From contig CAXXSS010000001.1 in the NCBI GenBank assembly GCA_963676865.2, forward strand, positions 3,410,001 through 3,474,000: a DNA stretch of 64,000 bases, given 5' to 3'. This DNA is from JAAYUD01 sp963676865. GTDB lineage: Bacteria; Bacteroidota; Bacteroidia; Bacteroidales; Bacteroidaceae. Both the position numbers and the translations under genes were made by a program. The number at the start of each line of letters is the position of its first letter. The stretch's first letter is position 1. Under the pieces are notes generated by a model. That model was not told where the DNA came from. It saw only the letters and a program-made list of their open reading frames with translations, and searched no databases. Positions 44,857 through 54,080 of the stretch are shown piece after piece.

Positions 44857-46349
44857 GCAATGTCTATATGGTGGGCTCTGGTGCCCTTACTCTCGATATA
44901 GTAGAGAAAATCATTAACGAGAACATGCGTTTGGAGCTTTCTGCAGAAGCTAAGAAACGGATACAGAATTGTCGGGATTACTTGGATAAGCGAATTGCCG
45001 AATCTAAAGATCCCTTATATGGCATTACTACAGGGTTTGGTTCTTTGTGCGATAAAAATATATCTTTGGACGAATTGGGAACGTTGCAAGAGAATCTTAT
45101 AAAAAGCCATGCGTGCAGCGTGGGAACAGAAATAAGTCCGCTCGTTATAAAGTTGATGATGCTCTTGAAAGCGCATGCTTTATCTTTGGGACATAGTGGC
45201 GTACAGGTTATCACTGTGCAGCGCATCCTCGACTTCTTCAATAATGATATATTGCCTATTGTTTATGATCGCGGTTCTCTTGGTGCGTCGGGAGATCTTG
45301 CTCCTCTGGCGAATCTTTTTTTACCGTTGATAGGTGTCGGAGATGTTTATTATAAGGGTAAAAAACGTGAAGCGATCAGTGTTCTCGACGAATTTGGTTG
45401 GGAACCAGTTAGATTGATGAGCAAAGAAGGACTGGCACTACTTAATGGAACACAATTTATGAGTGCCAATGGTGTGTTTGGAGTGTTGAGGGCTATGCAT
45501 CTGTCTAAGAAAGCTGATCTTATAGCTGCTATATCGTTGGAAGCTTTTGACGGGCGTATCGAACCTTTCATGGATTGCATTCAACAGATCCGTCCTCACA
45601 AGGGTCAAATAGAGACAGGTGACGCTTTTCGTGCTTTACTGAAAAACAGTGAAATGATTGCTCATCCCAAGACACATGTTCAAGACCCTTACTCATTTCG
45701 TTGCATACCTCAGGTCCATGGAGCTATAAAGGATGCCATTCGATACGTTTCGTCTGTATTGCTTACGGAGATTAATTCTGTGACTGATAATCCTACCATT
45801 TTTCCCGAAGAAGATATTATTATATCTGGTGGAAACTTCCATGGAGAACCTTTGGCATTGGCTTATGATTATCTGGCCATTGCTCTATCGGAACTAGGGA
45901 ACATATCAGAGCGTCGTGTGGCGCAGCTTATTATGGGGCTTCGTGGGCTTCCCGAGTTTCTAGTTGCCAATCCGGGATTGAATTCCGGATTTATGATTCC
46001 GCAATATGCAGCAGCTTCAATGGTCAGTCAAAACAAGATGTATTGTTATTCGGCAGCCAGTGATTCTATTGTTTCGTCTAACGGACAAGAAGATCATGTA
46101 AGTATGGGAGCTAATGCTGCAACTAAACTGTATAGAGTGATGGATAATTTGGAATTCATTCTTTCAATCGAATTGATGAATGCCGCGCAGGCCATTGAAT
46201 TCCGTCGTCCGGAGAAGACTTCACCTATATTAGAGAAATTCTTGGCAAAGTATCGTAAAGAAGTTCCTTTTATAAAGGACGATATCGTAATGTATAAAGA
46301 AATAAATAAAACTGTGGCATTCTTGAAACGTACTCAAGTAGAATATTGA
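44853..46349 (+). CDS. hutH: Histidine ammonia-lyase
   Basis: A 498-residue lyase that removes ammonia from histidine to give urocanate. The Ala-Ser-Gly triplet that forms the MIO prosthetic group is visible in RGSLGASGDLAPLA near residue 145, with the catalytic Tyr region YGITTGFGSLC near 50. Typical family length. It comes last in the cluster although it catalyses the first step; its start overlaps the cyclodeaminase stop by 4 bp. Confidence 0.96.
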   Translation: MSNVYMVGSGALTLDIVEKIINENMRLELSAEAKKRIQNCRDYLDKRIAESKDPLYGITTGFGSLCDKNISLDELGTLQENLIKSHACSVGTEISPLVIKLMMLLKAHALSLGHSGVQVITVQRILDFFNNDILPIVYDRGSLGASGDLAPLANLFLPLIGVGDVYYKGKKREAISVLDEFGWEPVRLMSKEGLALLNGTQFMSANGVFGVLRAMHLSKKADLIAAISLEAFDGRIEPFMDCIQQIRPHKGQIETGDAFRALLKNSEMIAHPKTHVQDPYSFRCIPQVHGAIKDAIRYVSSVLLTEINSVTDNPTIFPEEDIIISGGNFHGEPLALAYDYLAIALSELGNISERRVAQLIMGLRGLPEFLVANPGLNSGFMIPQYAAASMVSQNKMYCYSAASDSIVSSNGQEDHVSMGANAATKLYRVMDNLEFILSIELMNAAQAIEFRRPEKTSPILEKFLAKYRKEVPFIKDDIVMYKEINKTVAFLKRTQVEY

Positions 46350-46411
46350 GAATTACCACACTAAGAGAGAGAGAGGAAGGCGGATATATGCGAATATATC
46401 CGCCTGTTTAT

Positions 46412-47368
46412 TTATTTATTCAGTTTTATTCTAAGCTTTTCGAGCATATCTTTTGTCATGCTATCCAAATCGTACGTCGGCTTCCAACCCCATTCGGCAC
46501 GTGCACACGAGTCGTCCATCTTATCGGGCCAACTGTTGGCTATACGTTGCTTCAATGCATCAACATCGTATGTCATTTCGAATGTTGGTTCATATTTGCG
46601 TATAGCTTCATAAATGGTTTCGGGTGCAAAACTCATGGATGCTATATTGAAAGCATTGCGATGGATTAGCTTTGTGGGATCGGCTTCCATCAACATAATC
46701 GCTGCGTTCAAGGCATCAGGCATATACATCATATCCATTAGTGTTCCTGCCTTGATTGGGCAGACAAACTTCTCTCCTCTTACTGCATAATAAAAAATAT
46801 CTACTGCATAATCGGTAGTTCCACCTCCCGGAGGTGTCACGTTGGAGATGATACCTGGAAAGCGAACCGCTCTGGTATCTACACCGTATTTGTTATGATA
46901 ATAGTCGCTTAATAATTCGGTTGCTACTTTTGTTACGCCGTACATCGTACGAGGACGTTGAATAGTGTCTTGAGGCGTTAAATTGTGTGGCGTATTTTCA
47001 CCGAATGAACCGATAGAGCTGGGAGTAAACACTGCGCAATGATTTTCGCGAGCGACTTCGAGTATGTTCCAAAGTCCATCAATACCTATTTTCCAAGCAA
47101 GTCTTGGTTTCGATTCGGCAACAACAGAAAGAAGCGCTGCCAAATTGTAGATGGTATCGATGCGATATTGTTTAACAACAGACGCAATCATTTCGGCGTT
47201 AGTAACATCTGCAATAGCCGATGGCCCGGATTCTTTTAATTCTCCTTTAGGCTCTGCCCCTGTAATATACCCAGCAACAACATGTTCGTTTCCATAACGC
47301 TCACGTAACTCCATAGTTAACTCCGAACCAATCTGTCCGGTAGCCCCAATAACCAAAATATTTTTCAT
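46412..47368 (-). CDS. L-threonine 3-dehydrogenase, SDR/epimerase type
   Basis: A 318-residue extended short-chain dehydrogenase. The NAD motif GATGQIGSEL is at the N-terminus and the catalytic Tyr-Lys pair is in YGVTK near residue 140. The start at 47368 is chosen because the upstream extension lacks the fold. This non-zinc family oxidises threonine to 2-amino-3-ketobutyrate. The divergent neighbour is kbl, which cleaves that product, making the assignment firm. Convergent with hutH, 62 bp apart. Confidence 0.9.
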   Translation of the reverse strand: MKNILVIGATGQIGSELTMELRERYGNEHVVAGYITGAEPKGELKESGPSAIADVTNAEMIASVVKQYRIDTIYNLAALLSVVAESKPRLAWKIGIDGLWNILEVARENHCAVFTPSSIGSFGENTPHNLTPQDTIQRPRTMYGVTKVATELLSDYYHNKYGVDTRAVRFPGIISNVTPPGGGTTDYAVDIFYYAVRGEKFVCPIKAGTLMDMMYMPDALNAAIMLMEADPTKLIHRNAFNIASMSFAPETIYEAIRKYEPTFEMTYDVDALKQRIANSWPDKMDDSCARAEWGWKPTYDLDSMTKDMLEKLRIKLNK

Positions 47369-47506
47369 TTTACGAATTAATAAGGTTTTTATATCTTTTG
47401 AGTCCGCAAAGTAACTACTTTTTTTTGAATATAATAGCAAAAAGATAGCGATAATTCAGGAAAAATCACTTCCTTTGTACTTACATAATATTAAAACCTA
47501 TAAGAT

Positions 47507-48694
47507 ATGTACGGAAAAATGAAAGAACACCTCAGCAAAACACTCGTTGAGATAAAAGAAGCAGGGTTGTATAAAGACGAACGTATCATTGAAAGTCCGC
47601 AACAAGCCGCTATTAAAGTTAAAGGTAAAGAAGTTTTGAACTTTTGTGCCAATAATTATCTTGGATTATCTAATCATCCTCGTTTGATAGAAGGTGCAAA
47701 GAGTATGATGGATCGTCGCGGTTTCGGAATGTCGTCTGTGCGCTTTATTTGCGGAACACAAGATATTCATAAAGAACTGGAAGTTGCTATATCCGATTAT
47801 TTTAAGACAGAAGATACGATATTATATGCCGCATGTTTCGATGCCAATGGTGGTGTGTTCGAACCGCTGTTTACCGAAGAAGATGCTATTATTTCCGATG
47901 CATTGAATCATGCATCTATTATTGATGGTGTACGTCTTTGTAAAGCAAAAAGATACCGTTATAATAATGCCGATATGGATGACTTGGAACGTTGCTTGAA
48001 AGAAGCTCAAGCGCAGCGTTTCCGGATTATTTGTACCGATGGTGTATTTTCTATGGATGGCAATGTGGCTCCTATAGATAAAATCTGCGATCTGGCCGAA
48101 AAATACGATGCTATGGTGATGGTTGATGAATCTCATTCTGCCGGTGTGGTAGGTGCTACCGGTCATGGCGTAAGTGAACTTTGCAAAACGTATGGAAGAG
48201 TAGATATTTATACCGGAACATTGGGTAAATCATTTGGTGGTGCTTTGGGTGGATTCACAACCGGTCGTAAAGAAATTATTGATTTGCTTCGTCAACGCAG
48301 CCGCCCATATCTTTTCTCTAATTCTTTAGCACCTTGCATCATCGGTGCAAGTCTTGAGGTATTCAAAATGTTGAAAGAAAGTCATGATATTCACGATAAT
48401 CTGGTAAAGAACGTGAATTATTTTCGTGATAAAATGCTTGCAGCGGGATTTGACATCAAACCTACTCAGAGTGCTATTTGCGCTGTCATGTTGTATGATG
48501 CGAAACTCTCTCAGGTTTATGCATCGAAAATGCTTGATGAAGGAATTTATGTTACTGGTTTCTATTATCCGGTTGTTCCTAAAGACCAAGCTCGTATTCG
48601 CGTACAAATATCGGCTGGCCACAACAAAGAGCAGTTGGATAAGTGCATTGCTGCTTTTATTAAAGTCGGCAAAGAACTTGGCGTTTTGAAATAG
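47507..48694 (+). CDS. kbl: Glycine C-acetyltransferase (2-amino-3-ketobutyrate CoA ligase)
   Basis: A 395-residue PLP enzyme of the alpha-oxoamine synthase family, splitting 2-amino-3-ketobutyrate with CoA into glycine and acetyl-CoA. The PLP lysine is in TGTLGKSFGGALGG near residue 243, and DESHSAGVVG and NNYLGLSNHPR are family motifs. It is transcribed divergently from the threonine dehydrogenase gene with a 138-bp spacer, so both may share control. Closed by a strong terminator at 48712-48749. Confidence 0.95.
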   Translation: MYGKMKEHLSKTLVEIKEAGLYKDERIIESPQQAAIKVKGKEVLNFCANNYLGLSNHPRLIEGAKSMMDRRGFGMSSVRFICGTQDIHKELEVAISDYFKTEDTILYAACFDANGGVFEPLFTEEDAIISDALNHASIIDGVRLCKAKRYRYNNADMDDLERCLKEAQAQRFRIICTDGVFSMDGNVAPIDKICDLAEKYDAMVMVDESHSAGVVGATGHGVSELCKTYGRVDIYTGTLGKSFGGALGGFTTGRKEIIDLLRQRSRPYLFSNSLAPCIIGASLEVFKMLKESHDIHDNLVKNVNYFRDKMLAAGFDIKPTQSAICAVMLYDAKLSQVYASKMLDEGIYVTGFYYPVVPKDQARIRVQISAGHNKEQLDKCIAAFIKVGKELGVLK

Positions 48695-48711
48695 ACATCA
48701 ATCAAATATAT

Positions 48712-48749
48712 AAAAAAAGACCCGCTTCAATTGAAACGGGTCTTTTTTT
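48712..48749. terminator. Bidirectional terminator between kbl and the Dabb gene
   Basis: GACCCG (48719-48724) and CGGGTC (48737-48742) pair around an inner TTCAA/TTGAA stem, with seven A residues before and seven T residues after, so it can stop transcription from both sides. Confidence 0.9.
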
Positions 48750-48785
48750 ATTTCTATGGTGCAGAATTTGAGATTCACCACTTCT

Positions 48786-49085
48786 CTAGAAATCGTAATT
48801 TACACAAGCCCTCAACTCCTTAGTATCGGCCAACAGTTTACCGGCAGCGACATGATCGGGATGTACTGAATAGAAGTTGACATCATCCATATTGTCAAAA
48901 ACACTATTTAAGGCAATATGCCATTTTTCGTTGGGATCCATGTTGAGTCCCACTTCTATTTCGCGTATACAAGCTATTTTGGGAGGCAATGCCTCAATAG
49001 CAGCTTTGAAAGCTTTCATGACCCTCAATTTCTCTTCTTCAGGAACATCGTCCCGCAATTTAAATAATACAATGTGCCGTACCAT
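48786..49085 (-). CDS. Dabb-family (stress-responsive alpha/beta barrel) protein
   Basis: A 99-residue single-domain protein. The start MVRHIVLFKLRDDV and the end HPDHVAAGKLLADT match the Dabb dimeric ferredoxin-like barrel, found in small proteins linked to stress and polyketide chemistry. No catalytic residues can be assigned. Monocistronic, convergent with kbl. Confidence 0.88.
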   Translation of the reverse strand: MVRHIVLFKLRDDVPEEEKLRVMKAFKAAIEALPPKIACIREIEVGLNMDPNEKWHIALNSVFDNMDDVNFYSVHPDHVAAGKLLADTKELRACVNYDF

Positions 49086-49110
49086 AACCTTATTATTAAA
49101 ATATTATTTG

Positions 49111-49118
49111 TATATTTG
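49111..49118 (+). promoter_or_regulatory. Candidate -7 element for udk
   Basis: TATATTTG matches TAnnTTTG; udk starts 67 bp later. The leader begins with a short dyad GCTCTAA-AAGAA-TTAGAGC near 49122-49140. Confidence 0.45.
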
Positions 49119-49184
49119 TTTGCTCTAAAAGAATTAGAGCAGTTGCAAAATTAGTAATTTATCGACAAATAGATACATATATTT

Positions 49185-49796
49185 ATGTTAATCATTGGTA
49201 TTGCAGGTGGCACAGGTTCTGGAAAGACGACCGTAGCAAAAAAAATCATTCGTAATCTCCAAAAAGACAATGTGATACTTTTATCACAAGATTCTTATTA
49301 TAAAGACAGTAGTGATGTTCCTCCTGAAGAACGGCAAAGTATAAACTTTGATCATCCCGACGCATTTGATTGGGATTTACTTTATCGACAGGTGTTACAA
49401 TTGCTGAAAGGTAAGAGCATTGAACAGCCGGTATACGATTTTATCACTAGTACCAGGCTCTCCGAAACTATTCATGTGGAACCTTGTGAGGTACTTATTG
49501 TAGAAGGTATTATGGCTTTGTGGGATAAAAAATTGTGTGATTTGATGAATATTAAAATATATGTCGATGCCGATGCGGATGAACGTCTTATCAGAGTGAT
49601 TCGCCGTGATGTATTAGAACGTGGAAGAACAGCAGAAACTGTTATTGAACGCTATCTTCGTGTATTGAAACCGATGCATCGAGAGTTTATCGAACCGTGT
49701 AAGCGTTATGCCGATGTTATTATCCCCGAAGGTGGTGATAATATGCCGGCAATTGATATGATGAGTATGTTTATTTCTAAGCATCTTGATAAATAA
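49185..49796 (+). CDS. udk: Uridine kinase
   Basis: A 203-residue pyrimidine-salvage kinase making UMP and CMP from uridine and cytidine. The P-loop GGTGSGKTT is at residues 8-16, followed by LLSQDSYYKD and the FDHPDAFDWDLL nucleoside-binding motif; the lid includes RRDVLERGR. Typical length. The lytic transglycosylase gene begins 8 bp later, so they share a transcript. Confidence 0.95.
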   Translation: MLIIGIAGGTGSGKTTVAKKIIRNLQKDNVILLSQDSYYKDSSDVPPEERQSINFDHPDAFDWDLLYRQVLQLLKGKSIEQPVYDFITSTRLSETIHVEPCEVLIVEGIMALWDKKLCDLMNIKIYVDADADERLIRVIRRDVLERGRTAETVIERYLRVLKPMHREFIEPCKRYADVIIPEGGDNMPAIDMMSMFISKHLDK

Positions 49797-49804
49797 ATTT
49801 GCCT

Positions 49805-51184
49805 ATGAGAAAAAGTTCTTGGTTTTTACTATTTATATTGTTTCTATCAATTGTTGGTTGTGGCAATAGAAAAAAACCTGTTGCTGGCAATATAGACCTG
49901 CCTCAGATAAGGAAAAGTCGAGAACTTGTGGTGCTTACTATGAACCGCTCTACTTCTTATTTCATTTACCGTGGTGAAGAAATGGGATTTCAATATGAAC
50001 TTGCCAATCAGTTTGCATCTAGTTTAGGATTGAAATTGAAGATAAAAACCGCGCGCAATATGAAGGAAATGCTTGATAAACTTCATCGTGGTGAAGGCGA
50101 TATTATTGCTTTCAACGTGCCATATACGAAAGAAAATAAAAACAATTTGCTTTATTGTGGTGAACAAGTGGTAACTCATCAAGTATTGGTACAGCGTAAA
50201 GGTTCTCATATTTCTCTTGTTACCAATGTGACACAGTTAGTAGGCAAAGATATTTATGTGAAGCCTGGACGATATATGCAAAGACTTGAAAATCTGAATA
50301 AGGAATTGGGTGGCGGTATTCATATACACGAAGTAAAAGCAGATAGCGTCACTACCGAAGATTTGATTTATCGGGTGTCTGTGGGTCGAATCAATTATAC
50401 CGTTGCCGATGACGAAGAGGCACTCTTAAATAAGACTTATTACGAGAATTTGAATTTGTCATTGGCAGTAAGCTTCGATCAACGTTCGTCATGGGTTGTC
50501 AGAAAGAGTTCTCCCCTATTGGCACAAGCTGCGACCAAATGGTATAAAGAGAATATGTCGACGGCTGAATATAAGCTGAGTATGAAGCGGTATTTCGATA
50601 TTAGCAAACAACAGGCTTATAATCGCCGCTATGCTTTTAGCAAAAATAAGCTTTCTGTTTATGATCATCTTTTTAAACGCTATGCCAAGCAGATTAATTG
50701 GGATTGGCGTTTATTGGCTGCTTTGGCGTATAAGGAGTCTAATTTCGAGCCTAATGTCGTATCGTGGGCAGGGGCTCGTGGCTTGATGCAATTGATGCCT
50801 TTAACAGCTCGAAGGCTTGGTGTGCCACGTGGTAAAGAACGTAATCCGGAGGAGAGCATCAAAGCTGCTATAAAATACATTGATCTGACAGAAAAGCAGT
50901 TTAGCGAGATTAAAAACGAGCATATAAAGCTTCAATTTATTTTGGCTACATATAATGCAGGCTATGGACATATTAGTGATGCGATGGCATTAGCTGCGAA
51001 GTATGGCAAAAACAAACATATTTGGACTGCTAATGTCGAGAAATACGTCTTGCTGAAAAGCAATGAAAAATACTATAACGATCCTGTTTGTAAGAATGGT
51101 TATTTTCGAGGTAGCGATACCTATAATTTTGTCCGAGATGTACTAACCTATTATAAAGATTTTCAGAAGAAAGCTAAAAGGTAG
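49805..51184 (+). CDS. MltF-like lytic transglycosylase lipoprotein
   Basis: A 459-residue lipoprotein (signal ends SIVGC, Cys near 19). The N-terminal half (about 40-255) is a family-3 solute-binding-protein fold (RELVVLTMNRSTSYFIYRGEEMGFQYELANQFA) and the C-terminal half (about 285-430) is a soluble lytic transglycosylase domain with the catalytic Glu in AYKESNFEP and the motif GARGLMQLMP. This is the MltF layout, which cleaves peptidoglycan and may sense ligands through the binding domain. The ATG at 49805 is preferred over a TTG at 49799. Confidence 0.93.
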   Translation: MRKSSWFLLFILFLSIVGCGNRKKPVAGNIDLPQIRKSRELVVLTMNRSTSYFIYRGEEMGFQYELANQFASSLGLKLKIKTARNMKEMLDKLHRGEGDIIAFNVPYTKENKNNLLYCGEQVVTHQVLVQRKGSHISLVTNVTQLVGKDIYVKPGRYMQRLENLNKELGGGIHIHEVKADSVTTEDLIYRVSVGRINYTVADDEEALLNKTYYENLNLSLAVSFDQRSSWVVRKSSPLLAQAATKWYKENMSTAEYKLSMKRYFDISKQQAYNRRYAFSKNKLSVYDHLFKRYAKQINWDWRLLAALAYKESNFEPNVVSWAGARGLMQLMPLTARRLGVPRGKERNPEESIKAAIKYIDLTEKQFSEIKNEHIKLQFILATYNAGYGHISDAMALAAKYGKNKHIWTANVEKYVLLKSNEKYYNDPVCKNGYFRGSDTYNFVRDVLTYYKDFQKKAKR

Positions 51185-51188
51185 CATC

Positions 51189-51217
51189 TAATTATCTCGA
51201 TTATATTGAGATAATTA
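51189..51217. terminator. Hairpin between the converging mltF-like and pncB genes
   Basis: TAATTATCTC (51189-51198) pairs with GAGATAATTA (51208-51217) around a 9-nt loop. It overlaps the pncB stop codon. There is no long T-run, so termination is only likely. Confidence 0.5.
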
Positions 51218-52381
51218 CTCTATCCCCAATTGGCTCATACATTCTTTTACTTCATCAATATTGCCGGTATGTTTTCCTAAATCATCCGATAGTTTCACGC
51301 AGTTACGCCATTCCTGATTGGAGTTCATTTTGCAAGCTGTAAGTTTCATCACGATATTTTCGGGCTTATATCCTGTATCGTTTGTCAGGTTAGTACCAAT
51401 ACCAAAGCTACATCTAATCTTCCCTTCGCAATAATTCTTTATTTCAAGAACTTTATCAAAGTCAAGCGCATTGCTGAAGACGATTGTTTTCGTTGTAGGA
51501 TCAATTCCAAATTCCTTGTAACGTGCTGTGAGCATATTTATAAATTCGTATTCATTACCCGAGTCACAACGTACGCCATCGAATAGTTTAGCCTGTTTAC
51601 GGCTCAAGTTATTGAGAAAAATATCGAACGTGTATGTATCGGCAAGAGCGATACCCAGATCTCCATCGTATACATTAACCCAATTCTCGAGGGCTAGATA
51701 ATTTGCGTGTTTGTATCCGAATTGGGCTCCATGAAACATGAACCATTCATGCGGGTGGGTCCCCATCATTTTCATATCATATTTCATTCCCAAGAGGCAA
51801 TTCGATGAACCGGTACAATATTTGGCATGCTCTTTCAGGTAAGCTATTACTTCGTCCTGAACTTTAAGAGAAAAACGACGCCTTGTACCGAACTCAGAGA
51901 ATATGAGTTGATTCTCGTTGGAGAGCTTCACTTTCTTTTTAAGTCTTTCCAATACTAACTTTTCATCCACCTCATATCCGCTTAGTGAGTTGCGTAGTTC
52001 GGCAACAATGGCAAGGATAGGTACCTCGTATAACGTAGCTTTGTATAGTGCATCTGTTACTTCGATGTGTAGATGATGATGCTCGCTGAGCCATATTTTT
52101 ACTTTTTGAGGATCGTAATGAAACGATGACAGCCATTCCAGGTACATTCGGGGTAGAAAACGATTATGGGCTACCATATAATCAATTTCTTCTTCGGTAA
52201 GCAGTATCCTCGACATGTCGTCAAGTTCTTTATAAAGTCTTTCTATAAAATTTTCGTTGTATATAGTCTCATCCCTATCTATGAAAGTGAATGTTCCGAT
52301 AGCATAAGGAAAGAGTTTAATATAGGCATAAGAAGTTGTAAACTTATATAAGTCTGTATCCAGTAGCGAGGTGATTATCAT
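51215..52381 (-). CDS. pncB: Nicotinate phosphoribosyltransferase
   Basis: A 388-residue NAD-salvage enzyme joining nicotinate and PRPP to give nicotinate mononucleotide. The opening LLDTDLYKFTTSYAY is diagnostic; the central GTHPHEWFMFHGAQFG carries the phosphorylated His region, and GTNLTNDTGYKP binds phosphate. The length is typical of the short bacterial form. It lies downstream of a hairpin that may terminate the preceding DUF4301 transcript, and probably has its own promoter. Confidence 0.95.
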   Translation of the reverse strand: MIITSLLDTDLYKFTTSYAYIKLFPYAIGTFTFIDRDETIYNENFIERLYKELDDMSRILLTEEEIDYMVAHNRFLPRMYLEWLSSFHYDPQKVKIWLSEHHHLHIEVTDALYKATLYEVPILAIVAELRNSLSGYEVDEKLVLERLKKKVKLSNENQLIFSEFGTRRRFSLKVQDEVIAYLKEHAKYCTGSSNCLLGMKYDMKMMGTHPHEWFMFHGAQFGYKHANYLALENWVNVYDGDLGIALADTYTFDIFLNNLSRKQAKLFDGVRCDSGNEYEFINMLTARYKEFGIDPTTKTIVFSNALDFDKVLEIKNYCEGKIRCSFGIGTNLTNDTGYKPENIVMKLTACKMNSNQEWRNCVKLSDDLGKHTGNIDEVKECMSQLGIE

Positions 52382-52409
52382 ATTCTGGAATTTTGATTGT
52401 AAAAAGATG

Positions 52410-52435
52410 ATATAGCAATACTACAATTGCTATAT
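52410..52435 (-). terminator. Probable terminator of the DUF4301 gene
   Basis: ATATAGCAAT (52410-52419) pairs with ATTGCTATAT (52426-52435) around ACTACA. On the minus strand the stem is followed by TCATCTTTTT. It also lies 29 bp upstream of pncB, so it could instead attenuate read-through. Confidence 0.5.
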
Positions 52436-52453
52436 TATCTTGATGTATGTTTT

Positions 52454-53977
52454 TTATTGATGTTGTTCTCTCAGTAAATCATTCACATTTTTAACGGGGT
52501 TGAATGTCTCAAGTGGTACTTCTACGAAGATTGTATTCCAATCGCTCATCGCTCCATTCCATAATCCCGGTAGTTCAAGTGCTTTTAAGTCGCGTCCGCT
52601 TTTAGACTTTCGTGAGATAAATCCGGTAGACTTATCTATAAACTTGGTAAGATTGAACTTTTCTCCTTTATAGTCTTTGATGGCACAAACTAAATCTACA
52701 GGATTAAAATGAGTCCCTTGTGCAAACATTTCTTCTGCGCTCTTGTCTTTTTTATTGATTTGCGAACTTTCTAGTATCTGCATCGAATATGAACCGTCAC
52801 TATTATAAGCTAAAAACGGGCCACCACCAGGTTCGCCTATGTTCTTTACCATTCCACATACTCGAATAGGACGATTTAGTTTCTTTTTCAGATAAAGAAC
52901 CAGGTCTGCATCTTCCATGTTTTTCGTTTCACTATTGCGACAACAAAGTTTACGTTGCAAGAATTGAATAATTTCAACGATTTCATCGTGAGTATATTTG
53001 CCGCTATCTATCAAATTAAGATATTCGAATATCTTTTTTTGGAGTGAGACTAATATGCCGGCAATAAGTTTTTTGTATTTTACGGTAGTATCTTTTAAAC
53101 GGTCCGGTACCACGTTATCTATATTTTTTATAAAGATTACGTCTGCATCAAGGTCCGTTAAATTTTCTATCAAAGCTCCGTGTCCTCCGGGCCGAAACAG
53201 TAATTTACCATCGTCTGTTCTGAACGGCTCGTTATCCATATCTACGGCAATAGTGTCTGTCGAAGCCTTTTGTTCAGAGAAGCTGATATGATACGTGACT
53301 CCAAATTCTTTTTCATATTCGGCTTTTTCCTTTGCAACTAGTGTCTCAAAAAGTTGACGATGGTCGTGTGATACGGTGAAATGGATATTTATTTCATTAT
53401 TTGCATTTTGAGCGTACAATGCTCCTTCTACCAAATGCTCTTCTAATGGGGTACGTGCTTTCTCACCATAACGATGAAATAAAAGTAGCCCTTTTGGCAA
53501 TGCACCATAATTTAAGCCTTCTTCGTTCAGTAGTGCTACGACAATCTCTTTGTATTTGCCATGAGCCATGAGCGATGCTATATCTTCTTCGTAAAGATGC
53601 TTGCAAGTACTATCTAGTTCTGCATAAAAGGCAAAAGCATTGATATGATGAAAGAATATCTTTTCAAAATTTGTTTGAGGTTCATTATAATCGGCATCAA
53701 TAAAAGCATATAGATCTTTGAACATGCGGCTGGCTGCTCCCGAAGCAGGAACAAATTTAAGTATATTGTGTTCGGAACTTTGAGTATAACTATTCCATAC
53801 TGAAAGATATAATGTCTCTTCCTCTTTATTTGTCCTTAGAATACCGTTATCCGTTGATGCAGCTGCAAACAGTTTTAGATAAGGAAATCCTTGTTCGAAA
53901 GATGATAATTGTCCGATAATTTGTTGTTCGGATATTCCTTTTGCATTCAATTGTTCTTTGTCTTGATTAGTCATCAT
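52454..53977 (-). CDS. DUF4301 family protein with nucleotidyltransferase-like motifs
   Basis: A 507-residue protein of unknown function, restricted as far as I know to Bacteroidetes. Near residue 75 it has VPASGAASRM, resembling the glycine-rich GxxxR nucleotide-binding start of sugar nucleotidyltransferases; RPGGHGALIENL and FIKNIDNVVPD (about 255-285) resemble the GHG and DN motifs of UDP-sugar pyrophosphorylases. A nucleotidyltransferase fold is an inference from these short matches. The start is one of two adjacent ATGs (53977 or 53974); the longer open frame relies on a TTG. It is divergent from relA. Confidence 0.8.
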   Translation of the reverse strand: MMTNQDKEQLNAKGISEQQIIGQLSSFEQGFPYLKLFAAASTDNGILRTNKEEETLYLSVWNSYTQSSEHNILKFVPASGAASRMFKDLYAFIDADYNEPQTNFEKIFFHHINAFAFYAELDSTCKHLYEEDIASLMAHGKYKEIVVALLNEEGLNYGALPKGLLLFHRYGEKARTPLEEHLVEGALYAQNANNEINIHFTVSHDHRQLFETLVAKEKAEYEKEFGVTYHISFSEQKASTDTIAVDMDNEPFRTDDGKLLFRPGGHGALIENLTDLDADVIFIKNIDNVVPDRLKDTTVKYKKLIAGILVSLQKKIFEYLNLIDSGKYTHDEIVEIIQFLQRKLCCRNSETKNMEDADLVLYLKKKLNRPIRVCGMVKNIGEPGGGPFLAYNSDGSYSMQILESSQINKKDKSAEEMFAQGTHFNPVDLVCAIKDYKGEKFNLTKFIDKSTGFISRKSKSGRDLKALELPGLWNGAMSDWNTIFVEVPLETFNPVKNVNDLLREQHQ

Positions 53978-54055
53978 CAAACCTGAGTTTTTATTATTAA
54001 TGCTCAAAAATACAAAATGTTCTGTTCATTTGATAGCATTATCCGAAAAAAATAC

Positions 54056-54063
54056 TACTTTTG
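54056..54063 (+). promoter_or_regulatory. Candidate relA promoter -7 element
   Basis: TACTTTTG matches TAnnTTTG, with a TTTG at 54029-54032, 23 bp upstream. It lies just before the chosen start (54081), inside the longer open frame. Confidence 0.5.
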
Positions 54064-54080
54064 AGAATGTTTTTAGGATT

